A stretch of DNA of 63,568 bases from JBDSGC01 sp046594105 (GTDB lineage Bacteria > Acidobacteriota > Thermoanaerobaculia > Gp7-AA8). This document shows, one piece after another, positions 8,041 to 16,808 of this stretch (its first letter is position 1; every line of letters starts with the position of its first letter). The notes under the pieces are model-generated. The model had not been told where the DNA came from. It did not search any database and saw nothing but the letters and a program-made list of their open reading frames with translations. Both the position numbers and the translations under genes were made by a program. The stretch is taken from NCBI GenBank assembly GCA_046594105.1, contig JBKJQB010000024.1, positions 1 through 63,568 of the forward strand, read 5' to 3'.

Positions 8041-10545
8041 TCAGGAGCTCGCCTTCAGAAACTCTGCTGGCACCATCGATTCGAAATCCTCTTTCTTCAG
8101 CGCAGCCATGTACGCAGTCTCGCCGCTGATCTCGCCGCGCTTGACCAGATCGCGCAGCGCCTCGTCGAAGGTCTGCATGCCCAGGCTCTTGCCGATCTGC
8201 ATGGCCGAATAGATCTGGTAGGTCTTCTCGTCCCGGATCATGTTGGCGATGTTGGGCGTGCCTTTGAGCACTTCGAAGACCGCCACCTGCTTCCGTCCCT
8301 GCTTCGCCGGCAGCAGGCGCTGGGCGATGATGTATTTCAGCGACTCGGAGAGCGAAGCGCGGATCTGCGGCTGCTGATCGATGGTGAAGCTGGAGATGAT
8401 GCGGTCGATGGCTTTGGGGGCGCTGGTGGAGCTGAGGGTGCCCAGCACGATGTGACCGGTCTCCGCCGCCGTGAGGGCGAGCAACACCGATTCGTTGTCG
8501 CGCAGCTCCCCGATCACGATCACGTCGGGATCTTCGCGGAGAGCTGCTCGCAGGGCGCGGGCGAACGACTGGGTGTGCGATCCGATCTCCCGCTGGTTGA
8601 TCAGCGAATTTTTGAACGGATGCACGAACTCCACGGGATCTTCCATCGTCAGCACGTGCGCGTTGTGGGTTTCGTTGAACAGGTTGACGAACGCCGCCAG
8701 CGTGGTCGACTTCCCGGAGCCGGCAGGCCCGCAGATGATCACCAGCCCCTGGTGGTAGTCGGCGATCTCGGAGAGCTGCGCCGGCAATCCCAGCTCGTAA
8801 ACCGTCGGAGGCTTCTCCGCGATCACCCGGAACACCGCGTTATAGCCTTTGTGATCGAGGAAGACGTTCGCTCGATAACGGCCACCCTGCGGGATGTAGT
8901 ACGAGAAGTCGATCTGCCGCTTGGTCTGCAGCGTCTCCCATTGCGGTGCGGTCAGGATCTCCTTGATCATGGCCTCGGTCTGCGGTGCGGTCAGCGGCTC
9001 CGCCTGCGCCCGGATCAGATCGGCCGCCATGCGGATGATCGGCGGCTGGCCCACCGACAGATGGAAATCCGATCCGCCCTGATTGCGCGTGGCGATCAGG
9101 TAGCTGTTCAGTTGCGGCCCGCCCGCGGTTGCCTGCGCCACCAGCGCCGCAGCCCGGATCGCGCTGAGATCGGCCGTCGGGCCCTTCGATTTTTTCGCCG
9201 CGGCGTCGATCAGATCGAGAACACGAGTCTTCACGTTCCGATCGGGATCGTTGGTGGCCATCTGCGTGAGCGCCGTCAGCACCTGTGTATGAGGCATCAG
9301 GTGCAGCGCCTCGGCCACGGCGATGCGCACCTCCGCCTTCGGATCTCCCAGCAGCCGCCCCAGAGCGGGAAGCGCGCGCATATCCCCGATCTTGCCCAGC
9401 GCCTCAACCGCCGACCATTTCGCCTCGGGATCAGCCAGCGCTTCAACCAACGCGTCCACCGCACGCGGATCCTTCAGATTGCCGAGCGTGTCTGCAGCGG
9501 CCAGACGGATCCACCAGTCGTCATCCTTGAGCAAAGGGATCGTGGCCGGGACGATTCGCGGATCGTCGAACGCTCCGGCGACGGCCACCGCAGCCGAGCG
9601 GATTTCCGGATCGGCGTCCGAGAGCAACGCAATCACCGGCTCGATCAAGGCGGCGCCGAAGACTCTGAGGGACTCCAGCGCGCGCTCGCGCACGAAGCCG
9701 GCCAGCGTTTTGGAAAACTCGAGGTAGCGGCGGATGACCGGATCAGGGTCGCCCAGCCCCATCAGGATCTTCACCACCGTGGTGCGGATTCCCGCATCGC
9801 CCGAGGCGATCAAGGGCAGGAGTTGATCCACGATCTGCGGACCGGCCTGCGCTCCCAGCCGGGTCAGCCCGGCAATGATGGCCTGCTGCAGCGCGTACGA
9901 GGCGGTGGGGAGTTGGGCGACGAGGATTCCGGCGGAGGAGGGCGTGACGTTCGCGGCCAGCACCTCCAGCGACTTCTCCCGGATGAGAGGATCTTCATCT
10001 TTTGCCAGTTTCTGCCAACGGGCGATGGCCTTCTCGTCGATGGGCAGCGGAACCAGTTTCGCGATGTAGGCCAGTCGCTCTTCTGCCATGCCTGCGTCGG
10101 CCAGCTCCCAGAGGATCGGCTCCATCTGCTTGTTCACCGGCGCTTCCAGAAGGATCTTGCGGGCGATGCCCTGCATCTCCCGGATCGCCGGCGTGGACTT
10201 CTCCTCGAACTTCAGAACGGTGTCGGCCAGCCGGCGCTCCAGACCGGGCAGACCGAGCGCGAAGAGGAAGGGCACCGCGCCTCGCATGGCCACATCCGGC
10301 TTCCCTCTCGCTTCCCCGAGAAAGAGATCGACGGTCTCCGGGTCGCGCAGACGCTGCACCAGTTTGGCTCCCGCGTCGCGCACCGGACGGTCGGGTCGGA
10401 ACAGCATCCACATGACGTCGCGCGCCTTCAGTCCTTCCGCGGTGCTCAGCTGCGTGAGCATCGCGTCTCGTTCTTCCACTGAGCCGAAGCCGCGGTCCGC
10501 CGCCTTTTTCAAAGCTTCGCGGAGATCCGATCCGAACATTGCCAT
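8041..10545 (-). CDS. HEAT-repeat / PilT-like ATPase fusion
   Basis: 834-aa protein in two parts. Residues about 1-475 are alpha-helical HEAT-like repeats, with units such as DDDWWIRLAAADTLGNLKDP and repeated PRAVDALVEAL patterns. Residues about 480-834 are a PilT/PilU-like ATPase with GGSDFHLSVGQPP, Walker A GPAGSGKST near residue 606, and Walker B DVIVIGELRD. Two motifs are degraded compared with the neighbouring PilT: the His box reads GTLSSTSAPKAIDRI instead of GTLHTNNAAKT, and the late motif reads NIANMIRDEK. It may therefore be a PilU-like accessory or regulatory ATPase whose HEAT part binds another pilus component. The start at 10545 fits the divergent promoter gap; ATG 10539 is the alternative. 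Confidence 0.88.
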   Translation of the reverse strand: MAMFGSDLREALKKAADRGFGSVEERDAMLTQLSTAEGLKARDVMWMLFRPDRPVRDAGAKLVQRLRDPETVDLFLGEARGKPDVAMRGAVPFLFALGLPGLERRLADTVLKFEEKSTPAIREMQGIARKILLEAPVNKQMEPILWELADAGMAEERLAYIAKLVPLPIDEKAIARWQKLAKDEDPLIREKSLEVLAANVTPSSAGILVAQLPTASYALQQAIIAGLTRLGAQAGPQIVDQLLPLIASGDAGIRTTVVKILMGLGDPDPVIRRYLEFSKTLAGFVRERALESLRVFGAALIEPVIALLSDADPEIRSAAVAVAGAFDDPRIVPATIPLLKDDDWWIRLAAADTLGNLKDPRAVDALVEALADPEAKWSAVEALGKIGDMRALPALGRLLGDPKAEVRIAVAEALHLMPHTQVLTALTQMATNDPDRNVKTRVLDLIDAAAKKSKGPTADLSAIRAAALVAQATAGGPQLNSYLIATRNQGGSDFHLSVGQPPIIRMAADLIRAQAEPLTAPQTEAMIKEILTAPQWETLQTKRQIDFSYYIPQGGRYRANVFLDHKGYNAVFRVIAEKPPTVYELGLPAQLSEIADYHQGLVIICGPAGSGKSTTLAAFVNLFNETHNAHVLTMEDPVEFVHPFKNSLINQREIGSHTQSFARALRAALREDPDVIVIGELRDNESVLLALTAAETGHIVLGTLSSTSAPKAIDRIISSFTIDQQPQIRASLSESLKYIIAQRLLPAKQGRKQVAVFEVLKGTPNIANMIRDEKTYQIYSAMQIGKSLGMQTFDEALRDLVKRGEISGETAYMAALKKEDFESMVPAEFLKASS

Positions 10546-10617
10546 GAAGGGACGGAGTATACGGTCTCTCTCCTGATCAAGGCGATGGTGTCCACCCGCG
10601 GGCCAACCCGTTTGGCC

Positions 10618-10623
10618 TACACT
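10618..10623 (+). promoter_or_regulatory. Putative -10 element for the histidine kinase gene
   Basis: TACACT ends six bases before the GTG at 10630. If used, the mRNA is leaderless and the ATG at 10585 is upstream of the promoter. Confidence 0.35.
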
Positions 10624-10629
10624 TTCGCG

Positions 10630-12339
10630 GTGGAGACTTCGGTTCAGGCACCGCTGACACGGATCGGATTCCGTCGCGACGTGCGACTGTTTCTCACCGG
10701 CCTGGTCGGCTTCCTGGTGGTCCTCATCTTCACGCTGCTGCTCCTGCTGCGGGCCAATCTGTCGAGCAGGGAGGAGTCCCTCCATCGCTCTCAGCAGATG
10801 ATTGCGGACGTGGCCGCGGAGAGCGTCAACCGCACCTCGGCCGGCCTCTCCGACCAGGGAGCGCAGCTACTCTTTCTGCGGGGACGGTTTGGAATCGCCG
10901 GCCTGGAAATCGTCCGCCGCGATGGAGGCCGGGTGGTGTCCGGCGCGCGGAGCGGCCAGTTTGACGAGGTGACCCGGCTGGTCGGGCCGGGCACGCTGCT
11001 GCTGCGCTTCGACTCCAGCCAGCGCCGCGAGGCTCACCGCGACTTTCTACTCACCGCCGCCATCTGCATCGCCGCGGCCAGCCTCGGTGCGAGCCTGCTC
11101 CTCTTCTATCTACCGCGCATCACCCGTCCCATCGAGGCCATGCTCGATCATGCCCGCGAGCTCGGCGCCCCGGGCGATCAGGAGGAGACGGCCTATCTCA
11201 TCGATACCTTCCGCAACTCGATTGCCACGCTGAAGACGCAGGAGGCCGAGCTCAAGCAACTCCACGATCGCGAGAAGACCCGCGCGGATGATCTGGAGCG
11301 GGTTACCGCTGCGCTCACCCGGAGCCTGACCTCCGGACTGATCGCCGTCGATGCCGATGGGTTCATTCTGGAGATGAATTCTGCGGGACGCGAAATCCTT
11401 CGCATCGACCCAGCGGCCCTGGTGAACGGAGGGAGGCTGGAGACCATCGTTCCCCTGACGCGTTTCCGGGGAGCGCTTGAGGATTCTTTCCGCGAACAGA
11501 GCGCGGTCAGTCGCATCGAGATCGAGGACGTGCATTCCGACGGCGACGCGGTCAGCATCGGCCTGACCACCGTCCCACTGCGCAACGAGTTTGAGACATT
11601 CCTCGGCTTTCTCGCGCTGTTCACCGACCTCACGCCGATTCGCAGTCTGGAGAGCCGCGTTCAGGACATGACCACGCTGGCCCAGCTCGGCGAGATCTCG
11701 GCGGGCATCGCGCACGAGTTCCGCAGCTCGCTCTCCACGATTCTCGGCTACACCCGACTGGCCCGGAAGGGAGGAGTGGGCGAGGTCGCCGAAGGCCGGC
11801 TGGCCAGCGCCGAGAAGGAGGCATCGCTGCTTCTGCAGGCCATCGAACGGTTGCTGGCCTTCGCGCGGCCCGTCCAGCTGCAGACGGAACCGCTCGACCT
11901 TCGAGAGCTCGTCAGCGAGCAGGTGCGCCAGTTCCACGAAATGGCTCCCGACGTCCCGGTGACCCTCTCCGGTCCTTCCGTAATGATCGACGGCGATCGC
12001 GTGCTGCTCAATCGAGCGGTGGAGAATCTGCTGCGCAATGCCGTCGATGCGGTGCGGGAAAAAGCCGACGGCGGCGGCGTTCAGGTGGCCATCTCGGAAA
12101 AACCAGTGCCCACACTGACCATCACCGATCAGGGAGTGGGCTTCGATCCATCGGAGACCGCGCGCCTTTTCCTTCCCTTCCAGTCGAACAAGCCGAATGG
12201 ATTCGGGATGGGGCTGCCCCTGGCGAAGAAGATCGTGCTGGTCCACGGCGGATCGATCCGCCTGCAGGGCCGCCCGGGCGAGGGCAGCGTCGCCGTGGTG
12301 GAGTTCGCCCCGGCTGCGCCAGCGTCCCCCACGGCGTGA
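10630..12339 (+). CDS. Membrane sensor histidine kinase (PilS/NtrB/ZraS type)
   Basis: Two-component sensor kinase, 569 aa from GTG 10630; the ATG at 10585 would add 15 residues. A first membrane helix (LFLTGLVGFLVVLIFTLLLL) is followed by about 100 periplasmic residues and a second helix (LLTAAICIAAASLGASLLLF). Next come a HAMP-like linker, a PAS domain (SGLIAVDADGFILEMNSAGR), and a HisKA domain with phospho-acceptor His in IAHEFRSSLS near residue 362. The ATPase has N box NLLRNAVDAV, G1 DQGVGF and G2 GFGMGL. It is divergent from the HEAT-PilT gene and precedes the minor-pilin operon, so a PilS-like role is attractive, but no response regulator lies nearby. Confidence 0.92.
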   Translation: METSVQAPLTRIGFRRDVRLFLTGLVGFLVVLIFTLLLLLRANLSSREESLHRSQQMIADVAAESVNRTSAGLSDQGAQLLFLRGRFGIAGLEIVRRDGGRVVSGARSGQFDEVTRLVGPGTLLLRFDSSQRREAHRDFLLTAAICIAAASLGASLLLFYLPRITRPIEAMLDHARELGAPGDQEETAYLIDTFRNSIATLKTQEAELKQLHDREKTRADDLERVTAALTRSLTSGLIAVDADGFILEMNSAGREILRIDPAALVNGGRLETIVPLTRFRGALEDSFREQSAVSRIEIEDVHSDGDAVSIGLTTVPLRNEFETFLGFLALFTDLTPIRSLESRVQDMTTLAQLGEISAGIAHEFRSSLSTILGYTRLARKGGVGEVAEGRLASAEKEASLLLQAIERLLAFARPVQLQTEPLDLRELVSEQVRQFHEMAPDVPVTLSGPSVMIDGDRVLLNRAVENLLRNAVDAVREKADGGGVQVAISEKPVPTLTITDQGVGFDPSETARLFLPFQSNKPNGFGMGLPLAKKIVLVHGGSIRLQGRPGEGSVAVVEFAPAAPASPTA

Positions 12340-12483
12340 GCGCTTCTCGTGTTACTTTTTGTAACACATTGAGCGGCCTCTTCCAGTCACGAATTACCTC
12401 GTGCTTGACGTAAACTGTTGCAAGCCATGTAGTTGAAGGGCCACGCGTCGAGTGGCACCTGCGTCGCAAAAGGGAGCATCCTC

Positions 12484-13059
12484 ATGAACAAGCAAGATGG
12501 TCGTTCGGAAGGCGGATACAGCATCGCAGAGTTGTTGACGGTGGTGGCCATCGTCGGCGTTCTCTCGCTGGTGACCGTGCCCTCCTTCATCGGTTACTTC
12601 AATTCCAACAAGGTGAAGGCGGCCATGCGCACCTTCAGCTCTGACCTGCGCACCGCGCGGTCCACCGCGATCAGCCAGAGCCGGGAAGTCAAACTCACGT
12701 ACAAGACCGGGACGAAACAACGGGCCTACGACCTGTATCTGGGCGACCGGGCCTTCGGGACCGTTCCCTCGGCGAACTGGACCCGCCTGACCGGACCAGG
12801 TTCCAACCCTCCAAAGCCCAGCAAGATCCTCGACGATGTCGTCTATTTCCCAGCGGACAGCGTGACCACGCCGCAGACGTTCACCGACCTGGATACCACT
12901 GCGGACGGCTGGCTGGACGTCATCTTCTTTCCTGATGGACATGCCCAGCTTCCGACGGCGGCAACCTCCGGGACCATCACCATCAAGACGGACATGAACG
13001 TGCCGAAGTCTTCCTACGCAATCACCATCAGCCCCAGTGGACGCGTTCTGGCGCAATGA
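12484..13059 (+). CDS. GspH/FimT-family minor pseudopilin
   Basis: Type IV pilin-like protein of 191 aa. It has a short leader ending in Gly, class III cleavage at G/YSIAELLTVVAIVGVLSLV with Glu at mature position 5, a hydrophobic helix and a GspH-like beta domain. The start at 12484 is preceded by GGGAG at good distance and gives a normal leader; the TTG at 12433 would add an odd extension. First gene of the minor-pilin operon; its stop overlaps the next start (ATGA). Minor pilins of this kind prime assembly at the pilus tip. Confidence 0.88.
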   Translation: MNKQDGRSEGGYSIAELLTVVAIVGVLSLVTVPSFIGYFNSNKVKAAMRTFSSDLRTARSTAISQSREVKLTYKTGTKQRAYDLYLGDRAFGTVPSANWTRLTGPGSNPPKPSKILDDVVYFPADSVTTPQTFTDLDTTADGWLDVIFFPDGHAQLPTAATSGTITIKTDMNVPKSSYAITISPSGRVLAQ

Positions 13060-13679
13060 GCCGGAGCAGCGAGGAAATGATGAAGAGACGAGAAGCGAGC
13101 GGCTACAGCCTGATCGAAGTCCTGATCGCCATCGCCATCACCAGCGTGGTGCTGCTGACGGTGATCACCCTGTTCTACATGGGGCGGCGCAACGTCTACA
13201 GCGGCAAGCAGCAGACCATCGCCGTCGCCTCGGGCACCCAGATTCTGGAAGACCTCTCCACCATGACAGCGCAGGATCTGGGATCCAACTTCAACATCAA
13301 TGACGGCACGGCGCTCAGCACGGTCACGCTGCAGGGAGTGGCGGATGGCGTGAACGGGCAGCTGGCCTTCACCAACAGCGTCGGCCGTGACTCCAGCAAC
13401 TGTACCGTCGCTTCGACGACCCCGTACGCCATCACCTGCACGGACGATCCGAACGGGTACATGACCAAATGGCTGCGATTGTTGTCGCCCGCCGGAGACC
13501 GGAACGAAGTGCTCACCAACCCGGTGGTCGGCCTCGTCTTGCGGCCCCGCAATCCCACCGATAACGCCAAGGCATTCAGCACCGCCCGGTTCATCCGGGC
13601 ACGCGTCTATGTCTCGTGGGAAGAAGCACAGAATCGTCGCCGCTACGCGTTCTTCGACACCACGAAAGTGAACCGGTAG
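13056..13679 (+). CDS. PilV-like minor pilin
   Basis: 207-aa prepilin-like protein with cleavage site G/YSLIEVLIAIAITSVVLLTV, Glu at position 5, and a Cys-containing C-terminal domain. It overlaps the preceding gene by four bases. ATGs at 13077 and 13080, just after GAGGAA, would give a shorter and more typical leader (MKRREASG). Context (FimT, this gene, PilW-like, PilX-like) matches a PilV position, as does the short size. Likely part of the tip or initiation complex. Confidence 0.83.
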   Translation: MSRSSEEMMKRREASGYSLIEVLIAIAITSVVLLTVITLFYMGRRNVYSGKQQTIAVASGTQILEDLSTMTAQDLGSNFNINDGTALSTVTLQGVADGVNGQLAFTNSVGRDSSNCTVASTTPYAITCTDDPNGYMTKWLRLLSPAGDRNEVLTNPVVGLVLRPRNPTDNAKAFSTARFIRARVYVSWEEAQNRRRYAFFDTTKVNR

Positions 13680-13691
13680 CCAGGAGCAGCC

Positions 13692-16600
13692 ATGAAACCA
13701 ACCGCGCGTCACCAGCAACGGGGATTCACACTCGCAGAGATCCTGGTCACCACGGCGATCTTCGCCGTCATCATGATCGCCGCCCTTTCGGTCTACGACC
13801 AGAGCAACCGTGTGTTCAAGTCGGGAACCGAGTCGGCGGACATGCAGCAGAGCACACGGATCGGCTTCGACAAGCTGGTGGCCGATCTGCGCATGGCCGG
13901 CTTCGACTACAACCGCGGCGGCACTCCCACGAAGACCGGGGAATTTCCGCAACAGGACGAGCAGATCGAATACGCCGGCCCCACCGCGGTGGCCTTCCGG
14001 GGGAATTTCAATTACAACACCGCCTCGTCAAACGGAAACGGGCTGGAACCAACCTTCACTCCGAAGGATCCCACCACCAACGCGGCGATCTTCCCCTTCG
14101 TCACCACCAGCGATGACGAGATCGTCGCCTACGTCACCCGTTCCGCGGACAACACCCAGAACACCGGGTCCATCTCGTTCTACGTGGACGCCGGGAAACC
14201 CCGCAATGTGTATCCCGGCGGTGCCGCGGAAGCGCTGATCACCATCAGCAGCGCTCTCTGCGCCACCTGCGGCGTCGACACCAGCAATGCCAACCCTCCT
14301 TACACGCTGTATCGAATGACCCTGAACGACTACAAGAACCGGCAACCGGGAACGCCGATCGCCGAGAACATCCGCAGCCTCAACTTCTTCTACTACACCG
14401 ACGCGAATGGCCAGACGGTGCTCAAGAACAACGATGCCACGGACATCACCGCGACCCGGAATGCCGATGGCTCCACCGTCCCGGCCACGGCCTCGGTCAC
14501 CATTTTGAATTCCGACGGCACCACGTCGACCACCACCTCGAACACCGGGGCCATCGGAGGGGCGGGACAATACGACCCGGCCAGCCCCGGCACAGCGGCG
14601 AATTTCGTCGACCGGCAGCAGCGCACCACCATCCAGTCGGTGCGCGTGAATGTGATCGGCATGAATGCCAACCCGGAGCCGGGCTATACCCAACGCACCG
14701 AGTCCATCGCCCGCATCAAAAACTACCGGCAATACGCGCTGTCCGCCTTGATCGTGCCCCGGAACCTCGGACTGACCGGGTTCCCCGAGCCCAGCAACTC
14801 CGCGCCTTCGGTTCCGGTGATCACCGGCATCTGCACCGCGCACTGCGCCGCACCCGTCCTCTGCTGGGCCGCCCCGACCGGGGGCGGACCGGTCGATCAG
14901 TACCGCATCGAATGGGACAGCGTGGCCACAGGCTCCTTCCCCAACTCGCTCATCGTGACCGATCCCACCGTCACCACCGCGATCATCCGCGACAACGGCA
15001 TCATGGATCCGTCGATCACCTGGTATTACCGCATCTTCGCGCAGAACGACAACGGTTCGAGCCCGCCGCAAAACCCCACGCCGGCCCAGCCGAAGAACTC
15101 CACCCGGCCCCTGCCGCCCGCGCCCGGCACCATCACCACAAGCAACGCCGTGAATTACGCGGTGACCGTGGGATGGGTGGCCCCCTCCAACAACGACCCT
15201 GCCAAGGCCACCATGAACTGCACCGGGGCCGGCTGCAGCACCGATCCCAGCACCATCCCATCGCAGGAGATCATCAAGTACCGCGTGTATCGCGGGCTCA
15301 CTGCGACGTTTGATCCCACCAACCCTGCCGAGAGCTCCAAAGTCCTGGCCGCTACCACCGGTGTCCAGCCGACATCCGCAGGCCCCGGGTCGCCGATCTC
15401 CTGGGCAGATTCGCCGAGCACCTCGGCCTTCCCCTCTGGAACCTGCGTGGATTACTACTACCGGGTGCAGGCGGTGGATCGCTGCTTCTCCAGCAACAAC
15501 TACAACACCAGCGGCGACCTGAACGATTCGATCAGCACGATTTCACCGCCTCTCGGTTCGAATGCGATTCTGGGCCGGACGAACGACCTCTCCACGGCCA
15601 AAGCGCTGGGGCCGGTGAATCTGAAAGTGAGCAGCGCCACCTCTGCCTGCCCAGCACCCGCATCGCTCAACTGCAAGGTAGATTTGAGCTGGTCCAAGGT
15701 GACCGCCGACAATGCCGGCAACGCCATCGGCGTCGATAAGTACCGCCTGACCCGTTACCGAAAGAAGTATCTCGATCCTGGATTCGTACTCGACACCACG
15801 TTCAATCTCACCGGCTCGCTGGACATGCCTGGTTACTCGCAGAGCGGCACTGGCCTGGTTGGAAAAACCGACACGACCGGCCCCGCCATCGACACGGCAG
15901 ACGGCGCTCCCTGGTACTACCAATATACGGTCACCGCGAACGACTGCCGGCTGGGTCTTCCCTCCAATACGGCGGACTTCCCGACGTTGTGCGCGGGCAC
16001 TCCCTCCACAGTCAGCCAGGTCGGCGCTTCGGGCGGAGGCTCCGGTGACACCGTGGCCCAGGCCTGGGTCATGAATAGTGGGGACCTTCTCCGCATCACC
16101 GCTGCTGCGGGGTTGACCATCGCGAACGTCAAATACGATGTGTTCGCCTATCCCTCCGGTACGGTTGCGGACTCGGTGACCACAACAGCCTCACCGACCT
16201 TCCCCTACGTCTGGTCCGACCGCACCGACAACCAGATCTACCAGATCCGGATCGCCATCACCGACTCCACTGGCTGCACCGAGGTCCATGTGAAGTATGT
16301 GAAGGACGAGCAGGCTGCGCCCTGCGCGTTCGGCAACGTGGCCCTCACGGCATTCACCAGCACAACCTCCGGCCCGACCCGGTCGCTTTTCGAAACCTAC
16401 ACGGTGACGAACGTAGCCACGGAGGCACTGACCTTCAGCGCGAAGCCGATCAAAGTCACATGGGCTATCCCGGCCGGCTTCGCCGCCAGCCACAGCGACA
16501 TGACTCTCGATGACATCACCTACTCACTGGGTGGCTCCGACGGAGGCGCCAATTCGGGCCCCGGAACGGTCACCCGGTCAATCCCGGCCGCAGCGATCCT

Positions 16601-16796
16601 CTCTGCGAGTTCGTCGATGACGGTCCGGCTGCACTGGACTTTCAGAAAGAACGACGACAACCCCACAACCCTGGCCGGTCAACCGCTCTCGAAGATCTGC
16701 CTCGACTACACCATCCTCAGTGAGCCAGGCATCACCAAACACTGCAACCTGGTCGGGCAGAGCGCCAGCACCACCAACCCGACTTCGTGCGATTAG
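13692..16796 (+). CDS. Giant PilW-like minor pilin with fibronectin-III-like region
   Basis: 1034-aa prepilin. Leader RHQQRG, then G/FTLAEILVTTAIFAVIMIAAL (Glu at position 5), and a PilW-like region with FDKLVADLRMAGFDYN. Residues about 370-700 contain fibronectin-III-like modules (for example APVLCWAAPTGGGPVDQYRI and a second SNAVNYAVTVGWVAPSN). Further beta-rich, Cys-containing sequence follows to the end. Ordinary PilW proteins are about 300-400 aa, so two-thirds of this protein is an added surface-exposed extension. SD AGGAG precedes the ATG. As a tip pilin it would display the FN3 part outside the cell, which suggests adhesion or a PilY1-substitute role; this function is an inference. 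Confidence 0.86.
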   Translation: MKPTARHQQRGFTLAEILVTTAIFAVIMIAALSVYDQSNRVFKSGTESADMQQSTRIGFDKLVADLRMAGFDYNRGGTPTKTGEFPQQDEQIEYAGPTAVAFRGNFNYNTASSNGNGLEPTFTPKDPTTNAAIFPFVTTSDDEIVAYVTRSADNTQNTGSISFYVDAGKPRNVYPGGAAEALITISSALCATCGVDTSNANPPYTLYRMTLNDYKNRQPGTPIAENIRSLNFFYYTDANGQTVLKNNDATDITATRNADGSTVPATASVTILNSDGTTSTTTSNTGAIGGAGQYDPASPGTAANFVDRQQRTTIQSVRVNVIGMNANPEPGYTQRTESIARIKNYRQYALSALIVPRNLGLTGFPEPSNSAPSVPVITGICTAHCAAPVLCWAAPTGGGPVDQYRIEWDSVATGSFPNSLIVTDPTVTTAIIRDNGIMDPSITWYYRIFAQNDNGSSPPQNPTPAQPKNSTRPLPPAPGTITTSNAVNYAVTVGWVAPSNNDPAKATMNCTGAGCSTDPSTIPSQEIIKYRVYRGLTATFDPTNPAESSKVLAATTGVQPTSAGPGSPISWADSPSTSAFPSGTCVDYYYRVQAVDRCFSSNNYNTSGDLNDSISTISPPLGSNAILGRTNDLSTAKALGPVNLKVSSATSACPAPASLNCKVDLSWSKVTADNAGNAIGVDKYRLTRYRKKYLDPGFVLDTTFNLTGSLDMPGYSQSGTGLVGKTDTTGPAIDTADGAPWYYQYTVTANDCRLGLPSNTADFPTLCAGTPSTVSQVGASGGGSGDTVAQAWVMNSGDLLRITAAAGLTIANVKYDVFAYPSGTVADSVTTTASPTFPYVWSDRTDNQIYQIRIAITDSTGCTEVHVKYVKDEQAAPCAFGNVALTAFTSTTSGPTRSLFETYTVTNVATEALTFSAKPIKVTWAIPAGFAASHSDMTLDDITYSLGGSDGGANSGPGTVTRSIPAAAILSASSSMTVRLHWTFRKNDDNPTTLAGQPLSKICLDYTILSEPGITKHCNLVGQSASTTNPTSCD

Positions 16797-16808
16797 GAGT
16801 AGACGACA

